Shown here one piece after another: positions 26,146-37,500 of a stretch of 64,000 nt of DNA. The stretch is from Lachnospiraceae bacterium 3-1 (GTDB lineage Bacteria; Bacillota; Clostridia; Lachnospirales; Lachnospiraceae): positions 592,111 through 656,110 of the forward strand of contig KE159571.1 in NCBI GenBank assembly GCA_000403255.2, written 5' to 3'. The translations under genes and the position numbers were made by a program. The notes beneath the pieces are model-generated. The model saw only the letters and a program-made list of their open reading frames with translations. It ran no database searches and was not told the origin of the DNA. Within the stretch, counting starts at the first letter, position 1. Every line of letters begins with the position of its first letter.

Positions 26146-26728
26146 CAGACAGATAAGTAAGCTGATGGAAGAGCTGGCTTCTCTGCCTGGAATTGGGAGC
26201 AAGTCGGCACAGCGGCTTGCTTTTCATATTTTGAATATGCCAATTCAGCAGGTAGAGAGCCTTTCTGCCACAATTATCGAAGCCAGAAGGAAGGTAAAAT
26301 ATTGCCGGAAATGTTATACACTTACCGATGAAGATGTATGTCCAATTTGCAGAAACACCAAGCGGGATCATAGGACAATTATGGTGGTGGAAAATACCAG
26401 GGATCTGGCAGCTTACGAAAAAACAAACAAATATGAGGGCGTATACCATGTACTCCATGGGGCGATTTCCCCTATGCTTGGCATTGGGCCCAATGACATA
26501 AAGCTAAAAGAACTGATGCAGCGGCTTTGTGAGGATATTGATGAGGTAATTATTGCTACCAACTCCAGTCTGGAAGGAGAGACTACAGCAATGTATATTA
26601 GTAAGCTGATAAAGCCCACAGGAATCAAAGTATCCAGGATTGCCAGCGGAGTGCCAGTAGGCGGCGATTTGGAATATATTGATGAAATGACCTTGTATCG
26701 TGCCCTGGAGGGTAGGACTGAGTTGTAG
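26132..26728 (+). CDS. recR: Recombination mediator RecR
   Basis: This 198-residue protein works with RecO and RecF to load RecA on gaps. It has the helix-hairpin-helix SLPGIGSKSAQRLAFHIL, the zinc motif CRKCYTLTDEDVCPIC and the Toprim segment (IMVVENTRDLAAYEKT, EVIIATNSSLEGETTAMYIS). The ATG at 26132 is chosen from family length and from GGAGG before it; the frame is open to 26057 in the ybaB gene. A perfect hairpin follows the stop. Confidence 0.95.
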   Translation: MDYYSRQISKLMEELASLPGIGSKSAQRLAFHILNMPIQQVESLSATIIEARRKVKYCRKCYTLTDEDVCPICRNTKRDHRTIMVVENTRDLAAYEKTNKYEGVYHVLHGAISPMLGIGPNDIKLKELMQRLCEDIDEVIIATNSSLEGETTAMYISKLIKPTGIKVSRIASGVPVGGDLEYIDEMTLYRALEGRTEL

Positions 26729-26734
26729 AATCCA

Positions 26735-26752
26735 GTCGAAATCTTTTTCGAC
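26735..26752 (+). other. Short perfect hairpin after recR
   Basis: GTCGAAA at 26735-26741 and TTTCGAC at 26746-26752 are exact complements around TCTT. No T tract follows the stem. It may be an inefficient terminator or an mRNA end. Confidence 0.5.
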
Positions 26753-26819
26753 GGTATGACAGGGATTTCCAAAAATTGCAAATAAAATGTGCTACCATCT
26801 GTAAAAAAGAGGTGAAGGC

Positions 26820-28325
26820 ATGATAGAAATTGTTTGCAAAGACAGGTTACAGGAAGAGGAAGGAAAAGTATGTCTGCCCAAAAATATTCGCCAGATTGGA
26901 AGCCCAAGAGGAAGACATAAAATTTACATAGAAGATTATGTGTATACTTATTTGAAAAACATGGCTCAGAAAAAGGAATCCTGTGCAGTGATATTTCTGG
27001 GAGAAAGCCAGGTAATGAAAGATATCCGGTATACCTTTATCAGCGGAGCAATCGAATGCGGCGCTGGAGTATTTCAGTGGGACAGCATTTGCCTGGATGA
27101 TAGTTTCTGGACTTATATTGAGGAAGAAAGGAAACAGTATTTTTCTGAAAAAGAAATCGTAGGTTGGTTTTTAGGTAAAACGGGACAGGCAATGGAATTA
27201 ACTTCTGTTGTGGAGGCCGCTCACCGGAAATATTTTTCAGGCAGGGACAAAGTTTTGATGCTGATGGATATTCTGGAAGAAGAGGAAGCGTTCTTTATCT
27301 ATGACCAGGGGTATTTACAGAAACGGGAAGGCTATTATATTTATTATGAAAAAAATCTTCCCATGCAAGAGTACATGGTCCAAAAAAGGGGAGAATCTTT
27401 CCAGACGGAAGGAATGCAGCAGTCAGAGGAAAGAAAGCCAGCAGAAGCTAAGGACAGCCAGCAGCCAGAGCCGGAAATAGAAACGGAAGAAAGGCCGGAA
27501 GAGCTGGCAGCGGAGGAACAGCAGGAAGAGACAGGGATATCCGAACGACAGGAACAACAAGACCAGTTCAAAGAATTACATAAGGAATTAGAGAGGGAAA
27601 CAGTTGCAGAGAACCAGGAAAAGATATTTGCAAAAAGCCATTTGGAGGAGCCGAAAACTCAGGCCGAGGAAGCGCTGGAGTCATACCGTCATATGATATT
27701 GGAACGGCAAGGGAGGCAGATCGAACGGCAAAACCGCAAATTCCTCTATACAGCATCCTCATTTTTCCTGGTGGTTATCTGTGTTCTTGGTATCACCACA
27801 ATTAATAATTATCGGAAAATGCAGGAAGTGGAAGATGTGCTCTACGTTATGAACAGCAAGGAATCACAGAAAAAACGTTCTGAAGACGAGGAAGGTCCAG
27901 TGGTGGAGAGCGTCATGTCCCAAGTGGATCCTATGGAAGAAACCAAGGAAACAACATCTTCTGTGGAAGAAGAGCAGCAAGAAACTAAGGAAACAACATC
28001 TTCTGTGGAAGAAGAGCAGCAAGAAACGTCTGGGGAGCTGCCATCTTCTGAGAAAGCAGAGGAGGATATGGACAAGTCCCAGGAAGATTTGAAAGGAGCA
28101 GGCGAGGACGCGGACAAGCCTGAGGAAAGTTCACAGGAGACGGCGGAAGCTTCTGCCGGACAATCTCAGGAGGCGCGCTATTATACAGTGAAACCAGGGG
28201 ATACCTTGGGTTCTATCTGTATTAGTATTTATCACAATCAACGTATGATGGAAAAAATATGTGAGGCAAACGGAATTGAAAATGGAGATAAGATTTACGT
28301 AGGCCAGAGGCTGCTTCTCCCATAA
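26820..28325 (+). CDS. Membrane protein with C-terminal LysM domain
   Basis: This protein of 501 residues has four parts. The first 190 residues look like a folded cytosolic domain (KIYIEDYVYTYLKNMAQ, CAVIFLGESQVMKDIRYTFI) that faintly recalls JAB/Mov34 folds. A Glu/Gln-rich linker follows to about 300, then one membrane helix (FLYTASSFFLVVICVLGITT). The outer part is an acidic, Ser/Thr-rich spacer with a duplicated 14-residue unit, and it ends in LysM (YYTVKPGDTLGSICISIY). LysM would bind peptidoglycan. It heads a set with the DUF5711-like and CvpA-like genes. The cellular role is unknown; a link between cytosol and wall is plausible. Confidence 0.8.
   Translation: MIEIVCKDRLQEEEGKVCLPKNIRQIGSPRGRHKIYIEDYVYTYLKNMAQKKESCAVIFLGESQVMKDIRYTFISGAIECGAGVFQWDSICLDDSFWTYIEEERKQYFSEKEIVGWFLGKTGQAMELTSVVEAAHRKYFSGRDKVLMLMDILEEEEAFFIYDQGYLQKREGYYIYYEKNLPMQEYMVQKRGESFQTEGMQQSEERKPAEAKDSQQPEPEIETEERPEELAAEEQQEETGISERQEQQDQFKELHKELERETVAENQEKIFAKSHLEEPKTQAEEALESYRHMILERQGRQIERQNRKFLYTASSFFLVVICVLGITTINNYRKMQEVEDVLYVMNSKESQKKRSEDEEGPVVESVMSQVDPMEETKETTSSVEEEQQETKETTSSVEEEQQETSGELPSSEKAEEDMDKSQEDLKGAGEDADKPEESSQETAEASAGQSQEARYYTVKPGDTLGSICISIYHNQRMMEKICEANGIENGDKIYVGQRLLLP
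27945..28028 (+). repeat. Two tandem copies of a 42-base coding repeat
   Basis: The unit encodes KETTSSVEEEQQET twice (27945-27986 and 27987-28028) with one base difference at the end. It lies in the extracellular spacer of the LysM protein and could change in copy number by slippage. Confidence 0.95.
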
Positions 28326-28394
28326 CAGGATGGAGGACTGTCAGAGAGCAGGCAACGTGAGAGGAGAGATTAAGACCCACACGGAGGTGTAGTA

Positions 28395-29579
28395 GTGGCA
28401 GATAAAGCATACCGGGTTGTAAAATCGGATGTAAAAGGAATGAATGAGAAAATCCAAAGGCACCGGAGAAAGATTTTAAGATGGACAGCCTTTGTGACGG
28501 TTTGCCTCTTATTAGGGATTGCTGGAGTGTATATTTATTTGCAGACCAGAACATATTCGGAATATAGTGTGTTGAAGTCTGTTGAGAGGGAAGATTCCCC
28601 TGGCGCCCAATTTGATGTATTTCACGGCAATATCTTAAAATACAGTAAAGATGGGGCTTCGTTGGTGGATGAGAATAATAAAATTATTTGGAATCAGACC
28701 TATGAAATGCAAGCGCCCATGGTAGATTTTTGTGAGAATTATGCGGCAATTGCAGACAAAAAGGGCGATCGAATTTATATTATGGATTTATCCGGTCCCT
28801 GTGGGGAAATTGAAACATCTATGCCGATTCAGCGCATTGAGGTGGCCAGTCAGGGAATGGTTGCTGTTTTAATGGAGCAGAATGGCACAGGATACATACA
28901 GATGTATGATAAATCGGGAACATTTCTGGCAGAGGGAGAGGTACATACAGAAAACAGCGGCTATCCGCTTGATATTGCCATTTCCAATGATGGAAAAAAG
29001 CTGGCGGTGTCCTTGCTGGACGTCAATAAAGGGAATGTGAATACTACAATTACTTTTTTTAATTTTGATGCAATGGGGCAAAATGAGATTGATAATATCG
29101 TGGGGCAGTATTCCTATGCTGATATGGTTGTGCCAAAGGTAGAATTTCTGACCAACGATGTGATGGTAGCGTTTGGAAGCCAGAAAGCAGTGGTTTTTGA
29201 AGGCGCTCAGAAGCCTCAGGTGAAAAAAGAAGTTGCCATCGAAAAAGAGATTCGTACAATTTTCTACAATGACGCTTACTTTGGATTTGTATTTGATAAT
29301 GAGAATAAGGATACTTCTTATAATATGCAGATACATGATCTGCGTGGGGCAGAGGTTCTTTCCAAAGATTTTGAGATGGAATATGAAGAAATAGGATTTT
29401 TGGAAAATGATGAGATTTGTATACGGAATGATTTGGAATGCGCCATTTTTACTTTGCGGGGCGTGCAGAAATTTCATGCAAATTTTGACAAAAGTATCTG
29501 GAAAATAATGTCTGTGGCAGGAATCAGAGATTATGTTTTTCTCATAGATGGAGAGACACAGAGGATTAGGCTGAAATAG
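28395..29579 (+). CDS. DUF5711-like membrane-anchored beta-propeller protein
   Basis: This protein of 394 residues has a basic N-terminus, one membrane helix (ILRWTAFVTVCLLLGIAGVY) and about 340 residues of beta-repeats outside the membrane (DPLDIAISNDGKKLAV-type blades; here YPLDIAISNDGKKLAVSLLD). It resembles proteins I know as DUF5711 from Lachnospiraceae. GTG 28395 has GGAGG five bases upstream region. It lies between the LysM and CvpA-like genes with short gaps, so it probably acts at the envelope. The function is not known. Confidence 0.75.
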   Translation: MADKAYRVVKSDVKGMNEKIQRHRRKILRWTAFVTVCLLLGIAGVYIYLQTRTYSEYSVLKSVEREDSPGAQFDVFHGNILKYSKDGASLVDENNKIIWNQTYEMQAPMVDFCENYAAIADKKGDRIYIMDLSGPCGEIETSMPIQRIEVASQGMVAVLMEQNGTGYIQMYDKSGTFLAEGEVHTENSGYPLDIAISNDGKKLAVSLLDVNKGNVNTTITFFNFDAMGQNEIDNIVGQYSYADMVVPKVEFLTNDVMVAFGSQKAVVFEGAQKPQVKKEVAIEKEIRTIFYNDAYFGFVFDNENKDTSYNMQIHDLRGAEVLSKDFEMEYEEIGFLENDEICIRNDLECAIFTLRGVQKFHANFDKSIWKIMSVAGIRDYVFLIDGETQRIRLK

Positions 29580-29591
29580 GAGTACAAAGAA

Positions 29592-30146
29592 ATGGATATA
29601 TTACTAATTGTCACCCTTGTGATTCTGGGTGTGTTTGGACTACATGGTTATATCAGGGGAATGGTAAGGATGATATTTTCCCTGGCAGCGGTTTTAGTGA
29701 CCATTGTACTTGCATCCTTGACAGCGCCTTATGTGGCAGAGTTTTTGCGAATGCAAACGCCCTTGCATGGTGTAATTCACGAAAAGTGTACGGAAGTAGT
29801 TCAGAATAATATTGGCATTCACCTGGAAGGTGGGATAGAACAGGTTGCAGATTGGGCAGTCCAGAGGATTGCCTGGATTGCGGCGTTTCTTTTGATTAGT
29901 ATCTTATTGGGAATTTTGATTCATGTTCTTGACATTATTGCAAAACTTCCAGTCATAGAAAGTATTAATCATATGGGTGGTCTTGTGGTTGGATTACTGG
30001 AAGGGCTTCTTGTAATCTGGATTCTGTTTTTTGTGATTGCATTGTGCCAGGGGAGCCAGTGGGGAAATCAAATGATGCAAGAAATTCAGGAGAATCCCTT
30101 GCTGCAGTGGTTGTACCAGAATAATATTTTGGAGAGATTTTTGTAA
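29592..30146 (+). CDS. CvpA-family membrane protein
   Basis: This 184-residue protein has four hydrophobic segments and the CvpA pattern (LLIVTLVILGVFGLHGYIRG, VIESINHMGGLVVGLLEGLL). The family is linked to colicin V export in E. coli and to envelope processes elsewhere; its action is not known. It starts 12 bases after the previous gene and is the last of that transcript. A long inverted repeat with T tract follows. Confidence 0.85.
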   Translation: MDILLIVTLVILGVFGLHGYIRGMVRMIFSLAAVLVTIVLASLTAPYVAEFLRMQTPLHGVIHEKCTEVVQNNIGIHLEGGIEQVADWAVQRIAWIAAFLLISILLGILIHVLDIIAKLPVIESINHMGGLVVGLLEGLLVIWILFFVIALCQGSQWGNQMMQEIQENPLLQWLYQNNILERFL

Positions 30147-30163
30147 AAGAGAGAGACTGTTAT

Positions 30164-30240
30164 AAAACAAGAATTTTCTACAACATATCATACAAGTATG
30201 GATTTTACTTTAACGATATGTTGTAGAATTCTTGTTTTTT
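30164..30240. terminator. Long inverted repeat / terminator
   Basis: AAAACAAGAATT (30164) and the following TCTACAACATATC form one arm; GATATGTTGTAGA and ATTCTTGTTTT (30215-30238) form the other, with only a one-base bulge over about 24 pairs. T follows on the plus strand and A precedes it, so it can end both the cvpA transcript and the minus-strand sigma gene. The arm length is greater than usual for a terminator. Confidence 0.8.
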
Positions 30241-30283
30241 GCAGTATCCTCCGTTTTTGTCTACATGTACTTTTTTGGGAAAA

Positions 30284-30876
30284 TTATTTTATTGCCCCAC
30301 TGGTAGAGCGATTTTTCTCGGGTTTTTCATTCCACATCCCATTTTCTTTCATTAGAGATTGCAGCTTTCTTTTGGCACGCATGGAAATATGACGGATGTT
30401 ATCTGGCGTTTTTCCCATCTCTTCTGCGATTTCTATAGCGCTCATTTCGTGGTAGTACTGCAAGGCTAGACCTCTTGATAAGGAGTCTTTAACTGTTTCA
30501 GCAGACCGGACATGGCTTCTTTCAATTCAAAATCTTCCATAAGAAGCTCCGGCCCTTTTTCCGTATCTTTTTCCTGCATCCATGTTTCATCAAGTTCTAC
30601 TTCCTCATGGAGATTCCGTTGGCGGTAGACGTTGTAGGACTTGTGCTTTACAGTGGTCTTCATGTAATACCAGATTTGATAAGGCTCTTTGTCGATAATC
30701 TTATTTACATGGTCGATCAGTGATAAAAATGCTTCATGTACAACGTCCTCCGCGTCCGAGCGGTTATGAAGAATGCCGTATGCAATGAAAAACATTTCAT
30801 CTCGGTGTTCTTTATAGATTGATGCAAAAAATTCTTTTTCCCTGTCTGTTTCCAACAGGAGTAAATATTGAAACAT
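30284..30876 (-). pseudogene. Sigma-70 family factor, frameshifted
   Basis: The first 136 codons read MFQYLLLLETDREKEFFASI, HNRSDAEDVVHEAFLSLIDH (region 2) and EVELDETWMQE, then a TAG at 30466-30468. In the next frame the protein continues at once with LALQYYHEMSAIEIAEEMGK and TPDNIRHISMRAKRKLQSLM (region 4) to a stop at 30284. A single missing base near 30469-30472 explains this. The intact paralogue is at 53481-54098, with which it shares MFQYLLLLETD, EVELDETWMQE and ISMRAKRKLQS. The total, 593 bases, is one short of a whole number of codons. A sequencing error cannot be excluded. Confidence 0.85.
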
Positions 30877-31516
30877 ATTTCCCCTCCATTTAAAATTTTC
30901 TCTTTTGTACAGTTGACATTATAAATTTTAAACATTGTTTTGAATAATTTCAACCCTGACAACGACAAAATCGAATAAAATTCCTTTTAATGCGCGAAAT
31001 GCGAATTTTTAGAAGAGATACGCTGCCATTTCTTGTGGTTTGGAGCATAAGTTTGCCTTGGGAGAGTAAATATAAATTTAAGCGTCAGCGCTGTACCTGC
31101 TATAGGTTCCATATACCCAGTTGATGTATCATTGAGGGAGTAAATTATTGACACATTAGGGAAATAAGTACTAGAAAACATGAACTTCATAAAAAATTTC
31201 CAAGGATATAAAAATTTTCCTGTTAGAAATTCGTAAAAAAATAGCATTCTTAGGAAATATGTGTTATAATCTTTAGACGAAGTATTATATTCAGGGCAGA
31301 TAAAGTACAGTTTGACAAATTTTTACAAAAGATAAAACTGTCCTGGGTATGATTCTTCGTATCTTTTCTGTATGTATTAAAGAAAAACATGAAAAAATGG
31401 TGAAGTGTATTAAAAATACAAGCAAAATTGCCGAAGAAAATTAATAATATATGAGTATAGATTTAATATAGATGGAAGAATTATGCGATGAGAGATGAAG
31501 AAGTAAGGAGGAATGG
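30877..31516. other. 640-base AT-rich region upstream of the giant surface gene
   Basis: No convincing gene is present. A minus-strand frame (30987-31247) reads NVSIIYSLNDTSTGYMEPIA and could be a relic, but has no match I know. An imperfect inverted repeat ACAGTTT...AAAACTGT lies at about 31307-31350. A TATAAT at 31265-31270 lacks a good -35 box. The long leader suggests regulated transcription of the surface gene, perhaps by an alternative sigma factor. Confidence 0.5.
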
Positions 31517-34500
31517 ATGATGCATAAGAATATTGGGAAAAGGGTTATGGCGTTATTGCTGAGCTTGTGCATGATAGTCGGTATGGTGGACTGGACAGGG
31601 CTGACCGTGCGCGCGGCAGACAAAGAGTATATTAGTATCACAGCAGAATGGGCAAGTGGATCCCCTTCTTTTCCTTATACTGGTTCAGCGATAGAGGTAC
31701 AAAAAGACCAGATTTCAGTTTCAGCAGGATACCTGAATGATAGTGGAGATGTGGTTGAAGAGCAAGTTACGGACTTTAATTTGGAATATGAGAATCATAC
31801 CAACCAGGGCCAGGCAACAGTAATTGTAAGTGTTGAGGGGTGTTCTTCCACTGCCAGACTTTATTTTACGATTACTCCACTTGGCTTATCGACTGCAACG
31901 TTTGAACCAAATGTATTAGAACCGGAATATGCAATTAGGAATGGACGATATACGCCGAAATCTCTGCCTAAGTTAAAAGTAGGGGCAGTTGAGGTGCCTG
32001 CAGATCAGTACACATGGAGCTATAGTGGGAATGATCTTACAGATGGTCAGGATGAGATTACTGCTACTGCTACTGCTACTGCAAATGAAAATGGCAATTT
32101 TACAGGTTCGGCCTCCATTTCATATAAGATTCATAGAATGAAGGAGGAGAATTTGACCATTACGTTAAAAGCAGGCAAGAACCTAACTCAAGAATCTGCG
32201 GGATATTTTCGTATTAATTATAATCAGATTAAGGGAGAAAAGCTTGAACTCACCTCCGACGATGTAGAAGTGAAGTATACTGATAATGGCAAGGAAGAAA
32301 TATTAAAGCCTGATCAATATAAGCTTGTGTATGATGGGAATCAGAAGTCGGTGGGCGAAGAAACGGTATATGCCGTGGGAACCAGTGGAAAATACCTGGA
32401 CTTGAGAAGTGCGCAAGGGGCTAAATTTTGGATTCGGAAATTCTTGACTGGTTCAGGGAGTGGAGTCACAGCACAATCTGATGTGACATTTTCCATTGAG
32501 GAGCAAGAATATCCCAAAGGTTCAGATACCTTAGCAATTCTAAAAGGACCGGATGATGGAGACAAGAATATTAATACGGAGCTTACCATTAATGACCCGG
32601 ATGTTAGAAGAGAATTTGCAGAAATTCCCAACTCGGATAAGGTGAAGGTTGAGCTGGAAAACTCAAATTGGAAATCTCTTCCAGTGCAGGACGGGTTAAT
32701 TCATACTACTGTCCGAATAACTGCATTAAACACTCAATACGGGTATACTGGCTATAGAAGTGCAGTTCCCATCACTATTCGTGTGAATAAATTGACAGAT
32801 GATATGGTAGAGGTTGAGGATTATGACAAAGAAACAACAGGAACATACAGAGGTATGTATAAGACAGAGTATGATGGAACAACGAACTGGCTGGATGTAA
32901 TAGAACGGAAAATTCGTGTTCCAGGCTATACGAAAGGTACGGATTACAAAGTTACAAAGGAAACGAAGTATAATGGGCAGGGAGTCAATGTTGGCACTTA
33001 TACAAATGCATTCAGAGTGGAATCGTTACCCAATGGAGCCTTGATTGGAGGTCCGGTTTATATAACTGTCCGGGTGGACCAAAGGGATATCAATAAGATT
33101 TCGGTAGTGCTTAATCGGACATATACTTATAATGGACTACAGCAGACGCCAAAACTAAGTGAGTTAACGATTACAGATGATGGCGGAACATTAAGTGAGA
33201 ATGATTATTCCATAGGTTATGGGAAAAATGTAAATGCATATGAGACGGCAACAATTATCATAACTGGCAAGAATAATTATAAAAATACAAAGACTGTGGA
33301 ATTTACGATACAACCCCTGGAATTGGTAGAAAGTGCAGAGGGGCAGGGAAATGTCAATGTTGCGAGTCCAAATGAAACTTCATATGTATATAAAGGCGGG
33401 CCGCAAACTCCTAAAGTTGAAATTTATGTAAATCGGCAGCCGAGTACACAGGATAGGTACTTGTTAGGCAGTAATGGCGCGAAAGATTATACAGTAAAAT
33501 ATACAGCAAATAACACAGAAAATGAAACTGGATTCAGCGATGTTTCAGATGGGAAAATAACCATGACAATCAGTGGTTCTGGTAATTTCTCAGGAGAAAT
33601 CACCAGAGAATTTACGATTACTCCTCTGGAACTTAATGTAGATACGGTTCAATTTCCAGTGATTGACGAACAGCCATATACAGGGAGCAGGATAGAACCA
33701 AATGTGGATTCTGTCTACCAGACTACGTTGAAGAAGACATTAACCAATGAGGAGGATTATACTTTAGATTATGGAATAAATATAAATGTAGGGGATGATA
33801 CCAATAATTATGTTGTAATTAAAGGAAGAGGTAATTATACAGGTGAGGTGCAACATCGGTTTAAGATTGTGAAGTGTAGTCTATCCGATTTAAACATGGA
33901 TTTGATTGTAACTGCCCAGGGACTTGACGCAGCGGACGTATATACGTTTACTCACAGTGATCCCAGTCAAATTACCCCAGAGGAGAAAAGGATTTATCCC
34001 TATAAAGGGCAGGAAAAGGTTGAACTGCAGAATATTTCAGTTAAGCATGGTCAGCGGACAATGATTTTCGTTCCAGAGAATGGCGATCCTGCACAGGGAG
34101 ATTATACCGTTACTTATGAAGCCAATGGTAATATAGGAACGGCACAGTTGGTGATAACAGGAGTAGGAACGAATTACAGTGGAACAAGGAGACTGCCTTT
34201 TAGGATTAAGGGAAATCTCACTCCTCTCAATTCTGATGGAAGAGCAAGGGCTTCTGTCACTAAGAATCAGATTTATAGTGCAGGTATTATTGTGCCGCCA
34301 GAAGAAGATCTGCTTGTAACGTTTCAGTTGGCAAATGGAATGAACACTTTGAAGCTGGGAGAGGATTTTACTATTGAGAATCCAGATAAGGTTGGCCCTA
34401 CGCAAGTAGGAACTGGGACAGGAAGATTAACGATTACAGGAATAGGGGATTATTATGGGGGAGGCGAGATAAGCTTTAACGTGGATCCCTTGGATTTGAC

Positions 34501-37500
34501 CTTTGATGATCTGGAAGAAAAGTATGGATATAAAATTGATGGCATCAATGAAGATCCTTATCCTTATTCAGATACTCCTACGATGCCAGAACCAACCATT
34601 ACCCATAATGGAAAGGAAGTAACATTCAATAATGACTATACAGTGAAATACTATAAAGGAAAGGATGAGCTAAACTCAAATAGTAAATTTAATGTAGGAA
34701 GTGATTATAGCGTTGAAATTACTGGGGCAGGCAATAATTATATAAAGTCTACAAAGAAAGGCTATAAAATAAGACAATACGACCTTTCCGAAGATGGAGT
34801 AGCCAATGGAAAGATCAGGCTTGATGGTATTGCAGATGAAGTGGTATTGGATGATATTAAATATGGACAGTCAGTTTCCCCAGATAATGCCCAGAGGACA
34901 TTGGATTCATCTAAAGCGGAGATGGGGAATGAAGGGAATGAGGAGAACCATGAACATAATGCCAGCGCCCCCCATTCCAGGGATGAGGTAGTCTGGAAGA
35001 ATCTGCAGGTTTTCTATACTCCAGTTGGGATTAATGGAAGTGTGGGGACAGAAAGACCACTGGTATACGGTGAAGAATACACGGTTACATATGAGAACAA
35101 TAAGGAGCCAGGAACCGCGAAATACACCATTCAAGGAATTGGAAACTTTGGCGGTAAAATTGAAAAAGAGTTTAAAATACTGGTGGATTTGGGCAGTGAA
35201 CGTATCAAGATAGAAGCAGAGGATTGTTATTATTCCCCGGAGAATCCCGTGGGAACTGCAACGAATAGGCCAGATGTGACAGTATCTTATAATTTGGAAA
35301 TGTTTGACGAACCTGATAAGGTTGTGAACTTAACAAAGGATACGGATTATCTGGTGGATTACAGAGATAATAAATATGCAACTCATCCTAACCCAGAAAA
35401 CCCAGAGGGCTCTGCTCTTGAACCCAAAGAGGGGGATGGAGGCAAGATCATCATTACAGGGAATGTTGCAGGGAATAAGCACGTTGGATTGGGCTCTGGT
35501 AACAATGAGAGTAATCCCAAAACCTTTGCGATTTACCAGCGAGACATTAGTAAGTATGGGGAAGGGACAGACTTAGAGTTTTCAGGTTTATTGGAAGAAG
35601 GATATGAGTATAACGAGGATGAAATAATTCCCGACTTGAAATTGACATGTAAATCGGTTTCTCTGATAGGGGTGATGCTAAAAAAAGAAGAGGTTCCGCC
35701 AAGTACTCCCTATGACTATACGGTCAGGGCAGAGAATAACATTAATGTTTGGACAGAAACAGAAGTGGATGGAGTAATTACGCGTGTATTCCCCAAATAT
35801 ACAGTTTCTGCTAAGACCAATGAGAATGGAAAGTACGACGGTAATTATTGTGGAGAAATCACAGGAGAATTTACAATTAATCCAAGGAAGATCAATGAAG
35901 AAACGGTTGATACCAGGGTACCGATAGTCAATCTGAGAAAGGATAATCTTACGGATACAGAGAAGCTTGATGAGGACGGATGGCGGTGGGCTTATAGCAG
36001 AAAGCCTATCAATTTTCCAAAGACAGGTTCCATGACGAATGAGGATCCTGTAGAAAATGGTTTGCAGATAACGTGGAGTAATGGAACGGATGTAAAAGAA
36101 TTAATCGAAGGAACGGATTATACAATTCAATATGAGAACAACGTAGGTATTGGTGAAGCAACTATTTTAGTTAATACCCCGGAAAAGAGTAATTATATAG
36201 GACCATATGAGAAACATTTTTCAATTGTGGCGTCTATAACAGAAGTAGACCGACCATTGGATCCTAATGACCCTAATGATGAGCGGTATATGGAATTGCC
36301 TTGGGATAACCCAGAAACAGTTCCCTATGGAATTGTAGAGACGTATCCAGATTTGCGTTTTACGGACTATTCCCGTGTGTGGGCGCATGAAAGCGACGAA
36401 CCTTATATTTTGCAATTGGGCAAGGATTTTGAAATTGTTACCCAAAGTAACCCGGATCCTGACAAGGGATACAGTCAGAATAATAAAAATGTTACAAAAG
36501 AGGGAGAAAACGCTACTGTTGTTGTAAGGGGAATTGGAAATTATGAAGGCGTAGTAAGCCGGACTTACAAGATTGTTCCAAAGGATTTGAGTGATAAAGG
36601 AATTGTGGTACAGTTTTTGAATTGTGAGGATTACCCAGAAATTCTGAATCCATATATTTTCAATGGTAAGGCACAAGAGCCGAAGTTTGAGGTATACAAT
36701 AATAATGCCAAAGATATTGAGAGTATGGAAGAGCCAGAAGAGCCAGACGAATCAGAGGGAACAGAAGGACCATCAAAGCCGTCTTACAATCCATACCAGT
36801 CGAATCTGATGATGAAGCTGGGTACGGATTATGTTGTTGACGGGTGGGAGAATAATGTTGGGCCGATGGAAACAGAAGGCCATTCCTATCTTCACTTAAA
36901 GGCAAAGGAAGGAAGTAACTATACTGGGACCTTAAAGGTTGAATTTAATATAGTTCTCAGGCAGATGTCAGGTCTAACGTACGAAATAGAGAATGTGACT
37001 TACAATGGTTCTCCATTAGAGCCTGCGGTGAAAGTATCTTATAAAGATGAACAGAACAAAACAGTCGTGCTTGACCCTGAAAAAGATTATGATATTCTTG
37101 GATATGAGAATAATGTGGATGTTCCTCTTGCGGATGCAGAAGAGGCCGACCGTCCTTCCATCCTCTTGAAAGGAAAAGGAGGATACGGCGGCGAAAAGAA
37201 AATATACTTTAACATTGCGCCAAGAGATATTAATAGCAAAGAGATTACAGCCACAGGTGCAGCTTTGTATAATAAAGGGGAGGCGGTAAAACCAGAGATT
37301 ACAGTGAAGGATGCAGGTGTTTTGCTGGGGAAGACTCTGGTAGAAGGAACAGATTATGTCATAAAGGAAGGTAGTCAGTCCAACGAGGTAGAGATTGGAG
37401 CTACAGGAACTGTGACGATTGAAGGGCAAGGAAATTATACAGGAACTCGTCAAAGGGTTGAATTCCGTATTATCCCGCCCAATGGCGTGCTTAAGATAGA

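Noticed and set aside
30987-31247. Minus-strand frame of 86 codons upstream of the giant surface gene
   Set aside because: Contains a beta-like segment but no match, and lies in AT-rich DNA with no ribosome site. At most a relic.
31300-31360. Possible riboswitch in the giant-gene leader
   Set aside because: An imperfect stem with ACAGTTT/AAACTGT is seen, but no conserved core of a known riboswitch class.
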